From: an uncultured Dysosmobacter sp.
GTDB lineage: Bacteria; Bacillota; Clostridia; Oscillospirales; Oscillospiraceae
Assembly: GCF_947631165.1 (NCBI RefSeq)
Contig: NZ_CANRKH010000010.1
Span: 28,475-92,474 of the forward strand
Length of the DNA stretch: 64,000 bases
Reading direction: 5' to 3'
The position numbers and the translations under genes are program-made. Positions within the stretch are counted from its first letter, which is position 1. Each line of letters opens with the position of its first letter. Shown here piece by piece: positions 47,863 through 57,926 of this stretch. Below the pieces are notes generated by a model. That model had not been told where the DNA came from and searched no databases. It was given only the letters and a program-made list of their open reading frames with translations.

Positions 47863-47973
47863 ATGGTACCCTCACAGGTTGGAAGGTTGCGGCGCCGGGG
47901 ACGGTGCCGTTTGGAAGGGGCCGGGGCGCCTTGCGGCGTCCCGGCCGCGCTCAGGTCAGATCAATGCTGTGTC

Positions 47974-49230
47974 TCAGCCCATCAGCTTTTCCAGCTGGGT
48001 CTGGGCGTCGGCCAAGCCCTGGTCCACAGTCTTTACGCCGTTGACAATATTGTCCATCTCGGTGCCCAGGGTGGTGTAGAACTGGGTCCACTCAGCGATG
48101 ACGGGGCGGTACATACCGCTCTCCAGCGCCTTGCAGACGACCTCATACTGGGGATAGGTGGCCAGGACCTCGGGGTCCTGCAGGCTGGAATACCGGCAGG
48201 GCACGCCGCCGTCAGGCACGGTGGCCTTCTGCACGTCGGCGTCCATCAGATAGGCCAGCAGCTCCGCGCCCAGCTCCTTGTTCTGGCTGTTGGCGGGCAC
48301 GCCGATGGTCCAGATGCCGTACACGTTGGAGTTGTATGCCTCAGCACCGGCGGTAGCGGCGCCGGACAGGGCGATGTAATCAGCGGTGGAATCAGCGGTG
48401 GGCGTGTACCAGCCGGGCCAGCCAATGCCCATGGTGCCGGCGCCGGTGTCCACAGAGGCGATCAGGTCATCCTTCACCTGGGCCTCGCCGGTGGCGATCA
48501 GCTCCAGATAGTAGTTCATGGCGGCCTTAAACTCGTCGGTGTTCACGGTGGGCTTGTTGTTCTCATCAATGACCCAGCCGCCGAAGGACAGCAGGATGGG
48601 CAGGAAGTCCACCACCAGGTTGTTCTGATTGTCGCCGCGGTAAATGAAGCCCTTCTTGCCGTCGGCCTGGGCCTTCTTGCAGATGGTCAACAGGTCGTCC
48701 AGGCTCTTGATGCCATCGGCCTCATAGCCGGCGGCCTCCACATTGGCCTTGTTGTACATCAGCACGGTCACATTGCCATAATAGGGCGCCAGATACAGGT
48801 CGTCGCCCACATAGCAGATGCTGGTGGTGGCGGGGATCACGTCGTCGTCCAGTGCATAGCCCAGCTCGGTCAGGTTGGCCAGAACGCCGTTCTCGGTGAA
48901 CTCGGCCATCCAGGAGCCGTCCACCATGCACAGGTCATAGGTGCCCTTGGCGTTGATGGCGTCCAGGGCGATGCCGGAATACAGGTCGCCCTCGGAGAGC
49001 TCCTGCACCTCGCAGGTGACGTTGTGCTCCTTCTCAAAGTCGGGCAGGCATTTCTTGATGACATCGGCATAGGTGCCGGCGCGGAGGATCAGGGTCATCT
49101 TGGTGGGCGCGGCGGGCGCTTCGGTGCCCTCGGAGGGCTTGGGGTCCTCAGCAGGCTTTTTGTCGCCGCCGCAGGCGGCCAGGGACAGGACCATGACAAG
49201 AGCCAGGATCAACGCTAACAGCTTTTTCAT
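47974..49230 (-). CDS. Carbohydrate ABC transporter extracellular solute-binding lipoprotein
   Basis: MKKLLALILALVMVLSLAACGGDKK; SBP_bac_1-like. Confidence 0.92.
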   Translation of the reverse strand: MKKLLALILALVMVLSLAACGGDKKPAEDPKPSEGTEAPAAPTKMTLILRAGTYADVIKKCLPDFEKEHNVTCEVQELSEGDLYSGIALDAINAKGTYDLCMVDGSWMAEFTENGVLANLTELGYALDDDVIPATTSICYVGDDLYLAPYYGNVTVLMYNKANVEAAGYEADGIKSLDDLLTICKKAQADGKKGFIYRGDNQNNLVVDFLPILLSFGGWVIDENNKPTVNTDEFKAAMNYYLELIATGEAQVKDDLIASVDTGAGTMGIGWPGWYTPTADSTADYIALSGAATAGAEAYNSNVYGIWTIGVPANSQNKELGAELLAYLMDADVQKATVPDGGVPCRYSSLQDPEVLATYPQYEVVCKALESGMYRPVIAEWTQFYTTLGTEMDNIVNGVKTVDQGLADAQTQLEKLMG

Positions 49231-49275
49231 TTCTTTTCCTCCTAATCTGATTGTCGCTCTTCTCTTCTATTTTTG

Positions 49276-50115
49276 TTACTCTTTGACAGCGCCGCTTGAC
49301 AAGCCAGAGATCAAGTAGTTCTGCGCAAAGATCACAAACAAGGTGATGGGGATGACGGAGATCACGCCTCCGGCGGCCACCAGGCCGAAGTTGGTCAGGC
49401 TGTCCTCCGTATTCAGCAGCGCCAGGGCCAGGGGCACGGTGTTGTTGGCGGGGCTGCGGGTAAAGATCACGGTGTAGGTGTACTCATTCCAGGCATACAT
49501 GAAGGACAGCATGGCCACCGCCGCGATGCCCGGTGCCACCAGGGGCAGCACGATCTTGCGGAAGAGCTGCCACTCCGTGGCGCCATCCACCTTGGCGCTT
49601 TCCTCGATCTCCTCCGGCAGGTCCTGGAAAAAGCTGATGAGGAACCAGATGATCAGCGGCACATTGATGAGCACACAGGCCAGCATCACCGGCAGCTTGG
49701 TGTTCAGAATCCCCACCTTGTTGAACATGATGTACAGCGGAATGGTGAACGCCACCGGCGGCAGGACCCGCACCAGCAGGACCCAATAGGTCATGGGCTT
49801 CTTCAGGCCGAAGCGGAACCGCCGCCGGGCCAGGATATAGGCCGCGCAGATGCCCACCGCCAGAGAGATCACCAGCGAGCCGAAGGTAGTCTGCAGACTG
49901 TTGACGATAGCCTGCCCAAAGCCCTCGTCGGTAAAAAGCTGCATGAAATGCTCCATGGTCAGCGTCTGGGGCAGCAGCGGGATGTGTCCCCGCATCTCCT
50001 CTGTGGGCCGGATGGCCATGGCCGCCAGCCAGTAGATGGGAAACAGGGAAACCACCAGCATCACGGCGCAGATCACGGCCTTCACCACGGCCATCACTTT
50101 CTTTTTGGTTTTCAT
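49276..50115 (-). CDS. Carbohydrate ABC transporter permease (MalG-like)
   Basis: 279 aa; EIEESAKVDGATEWQLFRKIVLPLVAPGIAAVAMLSFMYAWNEY EAA loop. Confidence 0.93.
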   Translation of the reverse strand: MKTKKKVMAVVKAVICAVMLVVSLFPIYWLAAMAIRPTEEMRGHIPLLPQTLTMEHFMQLFTDEGFGQAIVNSLQTTFGSLVISLAVGICAAYILARRRFRFGLKKPMTYWVLLVRVLPPVAFTIPLYIMFNKVGILNTKLPVMLACVLINVPLIIWFLISFFQDLPEEIEESAKVDGATEWQLFRKIVLPLVAPGIAAVAMLSFMYAWNEYTYTVIFTRSPANNTVPLALALLNTEDSLTNFGLVAAGGVISVIPITLFVIFAQNYLISGLSSGAVKE

Positions 50116-50244
50116 GGAGCTCCTCCCTCTCGTCTTGTTCTCACGGCTCTCTCAGTATAGCGGCCTCCGCCGCCCCGGGATAGCAGGCTCTTGCAAAAAA
50201 TACGTAAAACATCGGTAAAGTATACCCCGGCGGGGAAGGCGCGC

Positions 50245-51237
50245 TCAGGCGGAGCCCCGCACCTTCAGCTCCGTGGGCACCACGGTGACCCGGGGGATGT
50301 CCTCCTCCCCGTCCAGCAGGGCTTTCAGCCGCTCCATGCACAGCTCTCCCATCCGGCGGCAGTCGATATGCACAGAGGTCAGGGCCGGCTCCAGCATGGT
50401 GCAGATGGAGGAATCGTCGAAGCCCACCACCGCCAGATCCTCCGGCAGCCGCAGGCCCATCCGCCGGGCCGCCTTGATGGCCCCGGCTGCAATGACATCG
50501 TTGGCCCCCAAAATGGCCGTGGGCCGGTCCGGCAGGGCCAGCAGCTCCGCCGCCGCCTGGGCGGCCTGCTCCACATCGGGGTTGCACATCTTCACGCCGG
50601 AGGCATCAACCCGCAGGCCATGCTCCGCCATGACTTCCAAAAAGGCGTTGTACCGCGCGCCGGCCACATAGGGCTGCAGCCGTCCGGCCAGCATAGCGAT
50701 CCGGCGGTGGCCCCTGCTCAGCAGATAGGTCACAGCCTGGCGGACGCCCTCCCGCTCGTCAGAAATCACGCAGGGCAGCTCCAGGCCCGCCAGCCGGTGG
50801 TTCACCAGCACCACCGCCACCTTCTGGCTCTGCAGCTCCGTCACCAGCTCCGCCGGGGCGTTGCCCCCCAGGATGACCCCCTCGATCTGCTTGCTCTGGG
50901 CCGTGCCCACGGTGACCCGCCAGTCCTCCGCGTTGGAGATCAACAACTGATAGTCTGAGCGATAGGCCTTCCCCATGATGCCCTCGCAGATGGCGGCATA
51001 AAACTCGTCCAGCAGCGTCGCGTCCTTTTTGCAGATCAGGTAGGCGATCTTGTCGGTCCGCTGCCGGGCCATGGCCCGGGCGATGGCGTTAGGAGAATAC
51101 CGCAGCACCTCCGCCGCCTCGTAGACCTTCCGGCGGGTCCCCTCCCGCACCTGCTCCGGGTTGGAAAAGGCCCGGGAGACCGTGGCCGTGGAGACGCCCG
51201 AAAGCCTGGAAACGTCATAAATCGTGGGATTTTCCAA
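50245..51237 (-). CDS. LacI-family transcriptional regulator (TTG start)
   Basis: (M)ENPTIYDVSRLSGVSTATVSRAFSNPEQVREGTRRKVYEAAEVLRYSPNAIARAMA; AGGAGG 7 nt before TTG at 51237. Confidence 0.9.
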   Translation of the reverse strand: MENPTIYDVSRLSGVSTATVSRAFSNPEQVREGTRRKVYEAAEVLRYSPNAIARAMARQRTDKIAYLICKKDATLLDEFYAAICEGIMGKAYRSDYQLLISNAEDWRVTVGTAQSKQIEGVILGGNAPAELVTELQSQKVAVVLVNHRLAGLELPCVISDEREGVRQAVTYLLSRGHRRIAMLAGRLQPYVAGARYNAFLEVMAEHGLRVDASGVKMCNPDVEQAAQAAAELLALPDRPTAILGANDVIAAGAIKAARRMGLRLPEDLAVVGFDDSSICTMLEPALTSVHIDCRRMGELCMERLKALLDGEEDIPRVTVVPTELKVRGSA

Positions 51238-51260
51238 GAAAAACGCCTCCTTTTCCCAAT

Positions 51261-51276
51261 ATGTAAGCACTTACAT
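51261..51276 (-). promoter_or_regulatory. Candidate autoregulatory LacI-family operator
   Basis: ATGTAAG-CA-CTTACAT inverted repeat just upstream of the RBS. Confidence 0.55.
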
Positions 51277-51673
51277 TTTCATGTAAAAGAAAACACATAT
51301 TCCGTTGAATACGCTCAAATCTCTGTTTTCTGTCTTTAACTTACCACCATTTTCACAAAAGCGCAACCCTTGAATTGCATTTTTGTATAAAACATGCTGA
51401 TTGCAACAGTTTTATTTGTCTATTGTGCTTAATTTATGAAACCGCTTACATTTTGACGCTTGTGCTGCTGCACTTTGTCGCCCCCTACCGCTGGACAGGA
51501 AAGAATTGGTGTTTTCCTGCATCTGCGGCGTGGCGAAGAGCATTCTCCCCTCCCCGCCGCAGAAAAACCGGACGGGAAAATTTCCCGTCCGGCTCAGTTT
51601 TCCGAAAAACGTTTTTTAAAAAGGAGCTGTGCATTGCAGCGGGAAAGCCTGGGACCGCAAGCCGGTTCACCGC

Positions 51674-54397
51674 TTACGCCTCCGCCTCCCGGAGCCGCTC
51701 CACGATGGTGGACCGGGCGATGACCCGGTACACCAACAGCGGCACCACGGCCCCCAGGACCAGGAACACCGGCAGCACCAGCAGCACCGGCAGGACGGTG
51801 AACCGGTAGGTGAAAAACCAGAACAGATTGCCGACCACGCTCCCCGTCAACGGCCCCAGCAAAAGGCTCAGGACCAGGGAGAGGGCCATGGCCAGGAGGG
51901 TATAGTACAGTCCCTCGTACACCAGCATGGTTTTCAGCTGCTTCCCCGTCATGCCCACGGACTGGAGGACGGCCAGTTCCCGCTTCCGGGTCAGGATGCC
52001 TGTCAGCACGGCGTTGACGAAGTTCAGGACCCCCACCAGGCCGATGATGAAGCTCAGCACGCCGCCCAGGGTCAGGAACATCCCCCGGAAGCCCTCGAAC
52101 TCGTCCACGTAGGTCTGCCTGCTCTCGTAGCCGTAGAGGGGCTGGACGGTCTCGGTGTAGTCCGCCAGGAAGCCCTCCATGGCATTGTTGGATACCTCGG
52201 TGGTGTTGAAGGGGTAGATCATAATGAGATCTGTGCCGGTGTCCTGCTTGAACCGCTCCGCCCCCAGGATATAGTCGTCTGCCCCTGTGACCCCATACCG
52301 GAAAGACAGGGCGCTGGGTACCGTCACCAGGGCGCAGACGGTGTAGTTCTTCTCCTCATAGACCTTGGGGCAACGATAGAAGGTGTCAGTCTCATCCCGG
52401 CTGAACCGGGCGCCCACCTCCTCGCTGGAAAGCTCTTCTCCCGTTTCCCGGTCCAGATACATCCACTCGGACACGTAGCGCAAGGTCACGGTGTCTCCGA
52501 TCCTGGCCCAGGCGGTGTTGGGGCGCAGGTTTCCGTAGTCGTCCACGCCGCCCACGGCAGCGATGGCGTTTTGCGTGGGGTCCTTCAGCGGCTCCAAATC
52601 CCCCTCGATGACGGTCAGCTTGCTCAGGGGGAAGGCCTCCATGCCGTAGAGCAGGGCGTCCGCCACTACCCGCCCGTCGGGCAGGTGCTCGGCGTAATCC
52701 ACCTGGCTCTGGGCGGCCTCGTCGCCGAATCCCATCCACGCCTGCTTCAGCCAGTCCTGGGCGACGAACTGCTGGACGTTCCAGGTCAGGGCGTACACCC
52801 GGCCCGATTCGGTAATGCCGCTCTGGGCGTCGATGTCGGCGATGACCTCCTCCGGGACGGCGTTGTCGGCGGAACGGAAGTTGCCGCTGCCCGCCACAAA
52901 CTGGTCGGCGTGGCCCAGGATGAAGTCGGTGCACACGAAATTGGACAGATACTTGTCCATATCGAAACCGTTGGTGAAGGTCCAGGTCAGTGTCATCAGC
53001 ACCACCGCCAACGTCAGGGACACCACGGTCACAACGGTTTTGCTTTTGCTGCGGCCCAGGTTGGCCCAGGCCATCCGGGGCAATGACGCACCCTCCGCCG
53101 CCTTTTTCACAGCCCGCTTTCCGGCGGCCTTCTTTTTGCTTGATGCCTGGCCGCCCTCGGTGTAGCGGAGGGCCTCCACCGGAGAGACCTTGGCGGCCAT
53201 CCGGCCGGGACGGCGGCAGGACAGGAACACCGTCCCCAGGGAGAACGCCGCCGCGCCCAGGAAGATCCAGGGGTTGAAGGAGACAAAGGCCCGCTTATAG
53301 CTGAGGCGGGCCATGATGACAGGCGTCAGGCCGTTGCCGATCACAAAGCCCAGCAGCAGCCCGAGGGGGATACCGATGCAGCTCAGCAGCAGGGCCTGCT
53401 GGCGGATGATCCGTTTCAGCTGCCGCCCTGTGGTACCGACGGTTTTCAGCAGACCGTAGAACCGGATGTCGTTGGTGACAGAGATCTGGAACACGTTGTA
53501 GATGATCAGATATCCGGTGAAGACGATCAGCAGCAGGAGCGCAATCACGGTGACAGCCGTCTGGACGTCAAAGCCGCTGGTGATCCGGGAACCGGTGTGG
53601 GCCCAGCTGACGCCGATCTTCAGGTAGTTCTCCTTGCCGGGTTCCTCATTTTGGTAGCCGTGGTTTTCCAGCACGGTCTCCAGGTTCTCCCGGATGTGCA
53701 GTGCGTTTTTGAAATTCACGTCCAGGGTCCACTTGCCGGTCATGGTGGGCACGTCTGCCTCCGACAGGGCCACAAGCTTCTTCGCGGCGGACTGGGGCAG
53801 GAGGACATGGTTGGCCACCACGGCATTGTCATACTCCCACCAGCCGGACAGGGTAAACGTGCGCTCCACGACTTTTCCATCGCCCACATCGCAGTCGATG
53901 GTGATGGGCAGGGCTATTTTCGCCCCCACCTCCGGCTCCACTCCCAGCAGGGCCAGGATGTGGGTGTCGGTGGCCATCTCGTCGGTGCCCTCCCGGGGCA
54001 GGGTCCCCTCCACGACGTCGCAGAAGAAGTGGGGCGCGCCGTGGGGCTCGATGTAGCTGACCTCCACGTGGGACTTGTTGAAGGGCGGCTCCGTGAGCAT
54101 CCCCACAAACAGCCTGGCCCAGGAATCCACAACCAGGGGGTCACTGCGAAATTCTTCCGCCTGCTCCCAGGTGACTTCCTTGATGGCCCCGTGGCCGTCG
54201 CCGCCCATCTGGCGGAAGTTCTCCTGCTGGTAGGAGTAGTTGATGGAGGCGGCGATGGTGAAGAGGGACGTAAACAGAACCGTCGTCAAAGCGATGGCCA
54301 GCACCGCGACGATGTTCCGGGTCCGGGCCGCCCCCATGGAGCGGAAGCCCAGGCGCCGGACGCATTTGCCGTTGGATACCTTCAGCATGGCCCTCAC
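51674..54397 (-). CDS. FtsX-family ABC transporter permease (antimicrobial-peptide/lipoprotein type)
   Basis: 907 aa; IRFYGLLKTVGTTGRQLKRIIRQQALLLSCIGIPLGLLLG, KRELAVLQSVGMTGKQLKTML duplicated FtsX domains. Confidence 0.92.
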   Translation of the reverse strand: MRAMLKVSNGKCVRRLGFRSMGAARTRNIVAVLAIALTTVLFTSLFTIAASINYSYQQENFRQMGGDGHGAIKEVTWEQAEEFRSDPLVVDSWARLFVGMLTEPPFNKSHVEVSYIEPHGAPHFFCDVVEGTLPREGTDEMATDTHILALLGVEPEVGAKIALPITIDCDVGDGKVVERTFTLSGWWEYDNAVVANHVLLPQSAAKKLVALSEADVPTMTGKWTLDVNFKNALHIRENLETVLENHGYQNEEPGKENYLKIGVSWAHTGSRITSGFDVQTAVTVIALLLLIVFTGYLIIYNVFQISVTNDIRFYGLLKTVGTTGRQLKRIIRQQALLLSCIGIPLGLLLGFVIGNGLTPVIMARLSYKRAFVSFNPWIFLGAAAFSLGTVFLSCRRPGRMAAKVSPVEALRYTEGGQASSKKKAAGKRAVKKAAEGASLPRMAWANLGRSKSKTVVTVVSLTLAVVLMTLTWTFTNGFDMDKYLSNFVCTDFILGHADQFVAGSGNFRSADNAVPEEVIADIDAQSGITESGRVYALTWNVQQFVAQDWLKQAWMGFGDEAAQSQVDYAEHLPDGRVVADALLYGMEAFPLSKLTVIEGDLEPLKDPTQNAIAAVGGVDDYGNLRPNTAWARIGDTVTLRYVSEWMYLDRETGEELSSEEVGARFSRDETDTFYRCPKVYEEKNYTVCALVTVPSALSFRYGVTGADDYILGAERFKQDTGTDLIMIYPFNTTEVSNNAMEGFLADYTETVQPLYGYESRQTYVDEFEGFRGMFLTLGGVLSFIIGLVGVLNFVNAVLTGILTRKRELAVLQSVGMTGKQLKTMLVYEGLYYTLLAMALSLVLSLLLGPLTGSVVGNLFWFFTYRFTVLPVLLVLPVFLVLGAVVPLLVYRVIARSTIVERLREAEA

Positions 54398-55065
54398 CCC
54401 CGGACCACGATCCGGCCGTCCTCGATGCGGATGATCCGGTCGGCCATCTGGGCGATCTCCTCGTTGTGGGTTATCATCACGATGGTCTGGACGAATTTCT
54501 GGCTGGTGATCTTCAGCAGGCTCATGACATCCTGGCTGGTCTTGCTGTCCAGGTTCCCGGTGGGCTCGTCCGCCAGGATGATGGCGGGCTTTGCCGCCAG
54601 CGCCCGGGCGATAGCGACCCGCTGCTGCTGGCCCCCGGAGAGGTTGTTTGGCAGGTTCTGGAGCTTGGATTCCAGGCCCAGCGTCTCAATGATCTGGTCC
54701 ACGTGGGCCTTGTCCACGCTGCCGCCGTCCAGCTGGATGGGCAGCATGATGTTTTCGTACACGTTCAGCACCGGGACCAGGTTGTAGTTCTGGAACACGA
54801 AGCCGATCTTCCGGCGGCGGAAGATGGTCAGCTCCTCGTCCTTCAATGAGAAGATGTCCTTCCCGTCCACCGTCACGGTGCCTCCGGTGGGACGGTCCAG
54901 CCCGCCCAGCATGTGGAGCAGGGTGGACTTCCCGGACCCGGAGGTGCCCACGACGGCAACGAACTCGCCCTTCTCCACCGTCAGATCCACACCGTCCAGC
55001 GCCCGGACCTCCGTATCCCCGGAGCCGTAGGTTTTCCGCAGGTCCTTGGTTTCCAAAATGGTCAT
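54394..55065 (-). CDS. ABC transporter ATP-binding protein (MacB/BceA-like)
   Basis: [60 protein letters not shown]. Confidence 0.95.
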   Translation of the reverse strand: MTILETKDLRKTYGSGDTEVRALDGVDLTVEKGEFVAVVGTSGSGKSTLLHMLGGLDRPTGGTVTVDGKDIFSLKDEELTIFRRRKIGFVFQNYNLVPVLNVYENIMLPIQLDGGSVDKAHVDQIIETLGLESKLQNLPNNLSGGQQQRVAIARALAAKPAIILADEPTGNLDSKTSQDVMSLLKITSQKFVQTIVMITHNEEIAQMADRIIRIEDGRIVVRG

Positions 55066-55172
55066 GTTTCAATACCTCCACAGGGAAAAGTCTGTACTGC
55101 CTTTCGGCAATACAGACTGTACCATACGAATCTTTCCACAATCTTTCTGAAATCTAACAGTGTTGAAAGATT

Positions 55173-55760
55173 TCAGCGGAGCAGGGCCTCCATGTAACGG
55201 TCCACCGGGGAAAAATCCATCTCCCGGTTCTCCGACAGATACGCCTGATAAAACTCTCCGGCCCTGGGAAGATCCCCCAGCTTGACCATGCAGTAGCATT
55301 CCAGAAGGTCGTAGGCCTTTCGCCATAAAATCGGAGCGATGGGCATCATGGGTGACAGCTCCGAAAAGTCCTTGCCGGCAATCGCGTCATACGACCCCCA
55401 GAGATCCAGCCAGCGCTCCACCGCCGGGAGGCTGGCGGCAATTTCCTGAACCGTGTTTGGATCATGGATCGGGGCGAGCGACTTCCTGAACATCTCAGTT
55501 GGCGCGATCTCCTCAAGCCTCCGCCGTATGACGCACTCGTGTTCCCGCGGTCTCTCAAGGAACTCCAGCCTTCCAGGAACCAGGGACGGCAGGCCCACCG
55601 GATGGAGCCCCATGTTGATAAAGAAATAGTCCCCATAGGCGCCGTGCTGAAAATGGATCAGCTTGTAAAAGCCATCCTCGATCTTCCAAAAGGAGCTTCG
55701 CGTTTTCCTGTAGCCATACTGGGCGATCTCGCCCCTTACCGCGTTGAGCAAGTCTTTCAT
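55173..55760 (-). CDS. DUF4304-like hypothetical protein
   Basis: MKDLLNAVRGEIAQYGYRKTRSSFWKIEDGFYKLIHFQHGAYGDYFFINMGLHPVGLP. Confidence 0.7.
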   Translation of the reverse strand: MKDLLNAVRGEIAQYGYRKTRSSFWKIEDGFYKLIHFQHGAYGDYFFINMGLHPVGLPSLVPGRLEFLERPREHECVIRRRLEEIAPTEMFRKSLAPIHDPNTVQEIAASLPAVERWLDLWGSYDAIAGKDFSELSPMMPIAPILWRKAYDLLECYCMVKLGDLPRAGEFYQAYLSENREMDFSPVDRYMEALLR

Positions 55761-55820
55761 TTCTGTTCCTTTCCCCATACAAAAAAGGCTTTCCCTGCGC
55801 CGCTTGACCGCGCCCCGACG

Positions 55821-56726
55821 TTAGCCCCTCGGCAGGTACAACGAGAACTTCGCACCCTTCCCCGGCTTGGAAAATACTTTGAGATACCCGCCCTGGCCCT
55901 CGGCGATCTGCCGGGCCAGGTACAGCCCGATGCCTACCCCCGGCTCCTGGGCCACGGCGGCGGAGCGGTAGAACCGCCGGAACACCCTGGCCTGCTCCTC
56001 CTCCGGGATGCCGGGGCCGGTGTCAGTGACGTTGATCCGGCAGAACAGCTCGTAGGAGACGGCTTCCACCGTAACGCTTCCCCCGGCGGGGGTGTACTTC
56101 ACCGCGTTATCCAGCAGGCAGCACACCGCCTCCCCCGTCCACTTGGCGTCGAACACCGCCGACGCGTCCGTGGGGCGGATGGTCAGCGTAATCCCCTTCT
56201 CCGCCGCCCTGGTGGCAAACTGGGTCACAGCCTCCTTCAGCATAGGGGCCAGGGGGCCTTCCGCGGGATGCAGGGCCAGCACGCCGGTCTCCAGCCGGGA
56301 GGTCTTGACCAGCGCTTCAATAAGGGCGCGGAGCTTTTCCGTTTGATCTTCCAGGGCTGTGACACAGGTGCGGCTCTCCTTCGGCAGGGCCTGCTCCTCC
56401 AATAGCTGGGCGTACAGCAGGATGTTGGCGATGGGCGTTTTCGTCTGGTGGGAGATATCGGCGATCAGCGTCTTGATCTTGTCCTTTTCTTCCGCCACGT
56501 TTTTGGCGGAGATGGCAGAGGCGGAGAGATAGTGGGCCAGCTTGGTCTCCACCGCCGACAGGCGGCTCTCGTCAAACCGGGATTCTTTGAACTCCCCCCG
56601 GATGGCCTCGTCCAGCATCCGTTCCAATCCCCTCAGCGTCCGCCGCAGCCGCCAGCGGTCCCAGAACATCACGAGCAGCGCCGCCAGGACCGCGGCGGTC
56701 AGCACGATATATCCTGTTTTCGTCAT
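55821..56726 (-). CDS. Sensor histidine kinase (Bce/Vex-type module)
   Basis: LIADISHQTKTPIANILLYAQLL H-box; DTGPGIPEEEQARVFRRFYR. Confidence 0.92.
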   Translation of the reverse strand: MTKTGYIVLTAAVLAALLVMFWDRWRLRRTLRGLERMLDEAIRGEFKESRFDESRLSAVETKLAHYLSASAISAKNVAEEKDKIKTLIADISHQTKTPIANILLYAQLLEEQALPKESRTCVTALEDQTEKLRALIEALVKTSRLETGVLALHPAEGPLAPMLKEAVTQFATRAAEKGITLTIRPTDASAVFDAKWTGEAVCCLLDNAVKYTPAGGSVTVEAVSYELFCRINVTDTGPGIPEEEQARVFRRFYRSAAVAQEPGVGIGLYLARQIAEGQGGYLKVFSKPGKGAKFSLYLPRG

Positions 56727-56727
56727 G

Positions 56728-57405
56728 TCACTTCACCGCCCAGGTGTAACCGATGCCGTACACCGTCTTCAGATACTGGGGCTTGGAGGGGGTGTCCTCC
56801 AGCTTGTCCCGCAGCCGCTTCACCGTGACGGACAGCGCGTTCTCGTCCACGTACTCCGCCCCATCGGACCAGACCCGGTCCAGCAGCGTCTCCCGGGGCA
56901 GCGTCGTTCCCCGGTTTTCCACCAGAACCCGCAGCAGCCTCTGCTCCGTCTTGCTCAGCTCCACCGGGACGCCGTGCTTCCGGAACTCCATCCGGTCAAA
57001 GTCAAAGGAAAAGCCCGCCAGCTCCAGCGCGCCCGCCTGGGGCAACGTGCCCCGCCGCAGCTGGGCGTTGACCCTGGCCCGCAGGACGGCCAGCGAGAAG
57101 GGCTTGGTGATGTAATCGTCCGCGCCGGACTCCAGACCCACTACGATATCCGTCTCCATGTCGTTGGCAGTCAGCAGGATGACAGGCACGGCACTGGTCC
57201 GCCGGATCTGGCGCAGCAGGTCCAGCCCGCTGCCGTCCGGCAGATTGACGTCCAGGATCAGCAGGTCAAAATCCCCCGCCTCCAGCGCCTGCCGCCCTTG
57301 GAGCAGATTTTCACAGCGGGTCACAGCGGCGCTCCCGCTGTCCAGCGCCAGACAGATCCCCCGGCCCAGCGCCCCGTCATCCTCCAGCAGCAAGATCTTT
57401 TTCAT
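56728..57405 (-). CDS. OmpR-family response regulator
   Basis: MKKILLLEDDGALGRGICLALDSG..., YVDENALSVTVKRLRDKLEDTPSKPQYLKTVYGIGYTW. Confidence 0.94.
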   Translation of the reverse strand: MKKILLLEDDGALGRGICLALDSGSAAVTRCENLLQGRQALEAGDFDLLILDVNLPDGSGLDLLRQIRRTSAVPVILLTANDMETDIVVGLESGADDYITKPFSLAVLRARVNAQLRRGTLPQAGALELAGFSFDFDRMEFRKHGVPVELSKTEQRLLRVLVENRGTTLPRETLLDRVWSDGAEYVDENALSVTVKRLRDKLEDTPSKPQYLKTVYGIGYTWAVK

Positions 57406-57469
57406 GCGGCGTCCCCTCCTTTTTTGTCAATATACCACAGTCCGGCGGACAAGGTGTGAAAATTTCTTT

Positions 57470-57634
57470 AAGAACCCGTATCAACAAGCGAAGGATGCCG
57501 GATGGGCGAGGGATTTTTTCCACCAATGAAGGCGTTTCAGCGCAGGAATACTTCGTGTATTTCAAAAAGAAACAACGCGGAGCGGCGGGGAAATGCCCGC
57601 CCAGACAGTGTGCAGCGTCTATCGATACCGGCGC
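57470..57634. mobile_element. Degenerate MITE-like copy (reverse orientation relative to 39888-40051)
   Basis: AGAACCCGTATCAACAAGCGAAGGATGCCGGATGGGCGAGG...GGAATACTTCGTGTATTTCAAAAAGAAACAACGCGGAGCGGCGGG matches reverse complement of 39888-40051. Confidence 0.65.
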
Positions 57635-57788
57635 TAAGCCCGCTGACGCCTCCGGAACGCCGTTCTGTTCTGTATGATCCCGGTATCCTACACTGCACGC
57701 ACTGCAAAATCTCCGTCTCTCAACATGCCGGAAAAGGTGCTGCGCAAATGGCTGTCAAGCTGACCGCGTTGGAATACGCACCACTGAG

Positions 57789-57825
57789 AAAACGGCCTCT
57801 CCCCAATTGGGAGAGGCCGTTTTTT
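57789..57825 (-). terminator. Bidirectional terminator between the hybrid kinase and MITE region
   Basis: AAAACGGCCTCTCCC CAATT GGGAGAGGCCGTTTTTT. Confidence 0.8.
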
Positions 57826-57926
57826 GATTTGGATCTGCAGGTGCCGTCGCTTGGCTGCCGGCAAGGGCCGCCCCCCGTTTACGGGGCTTCATCCCCATGC
57901 GTCCTGTGGGGAACTGGCTGTCCGGT

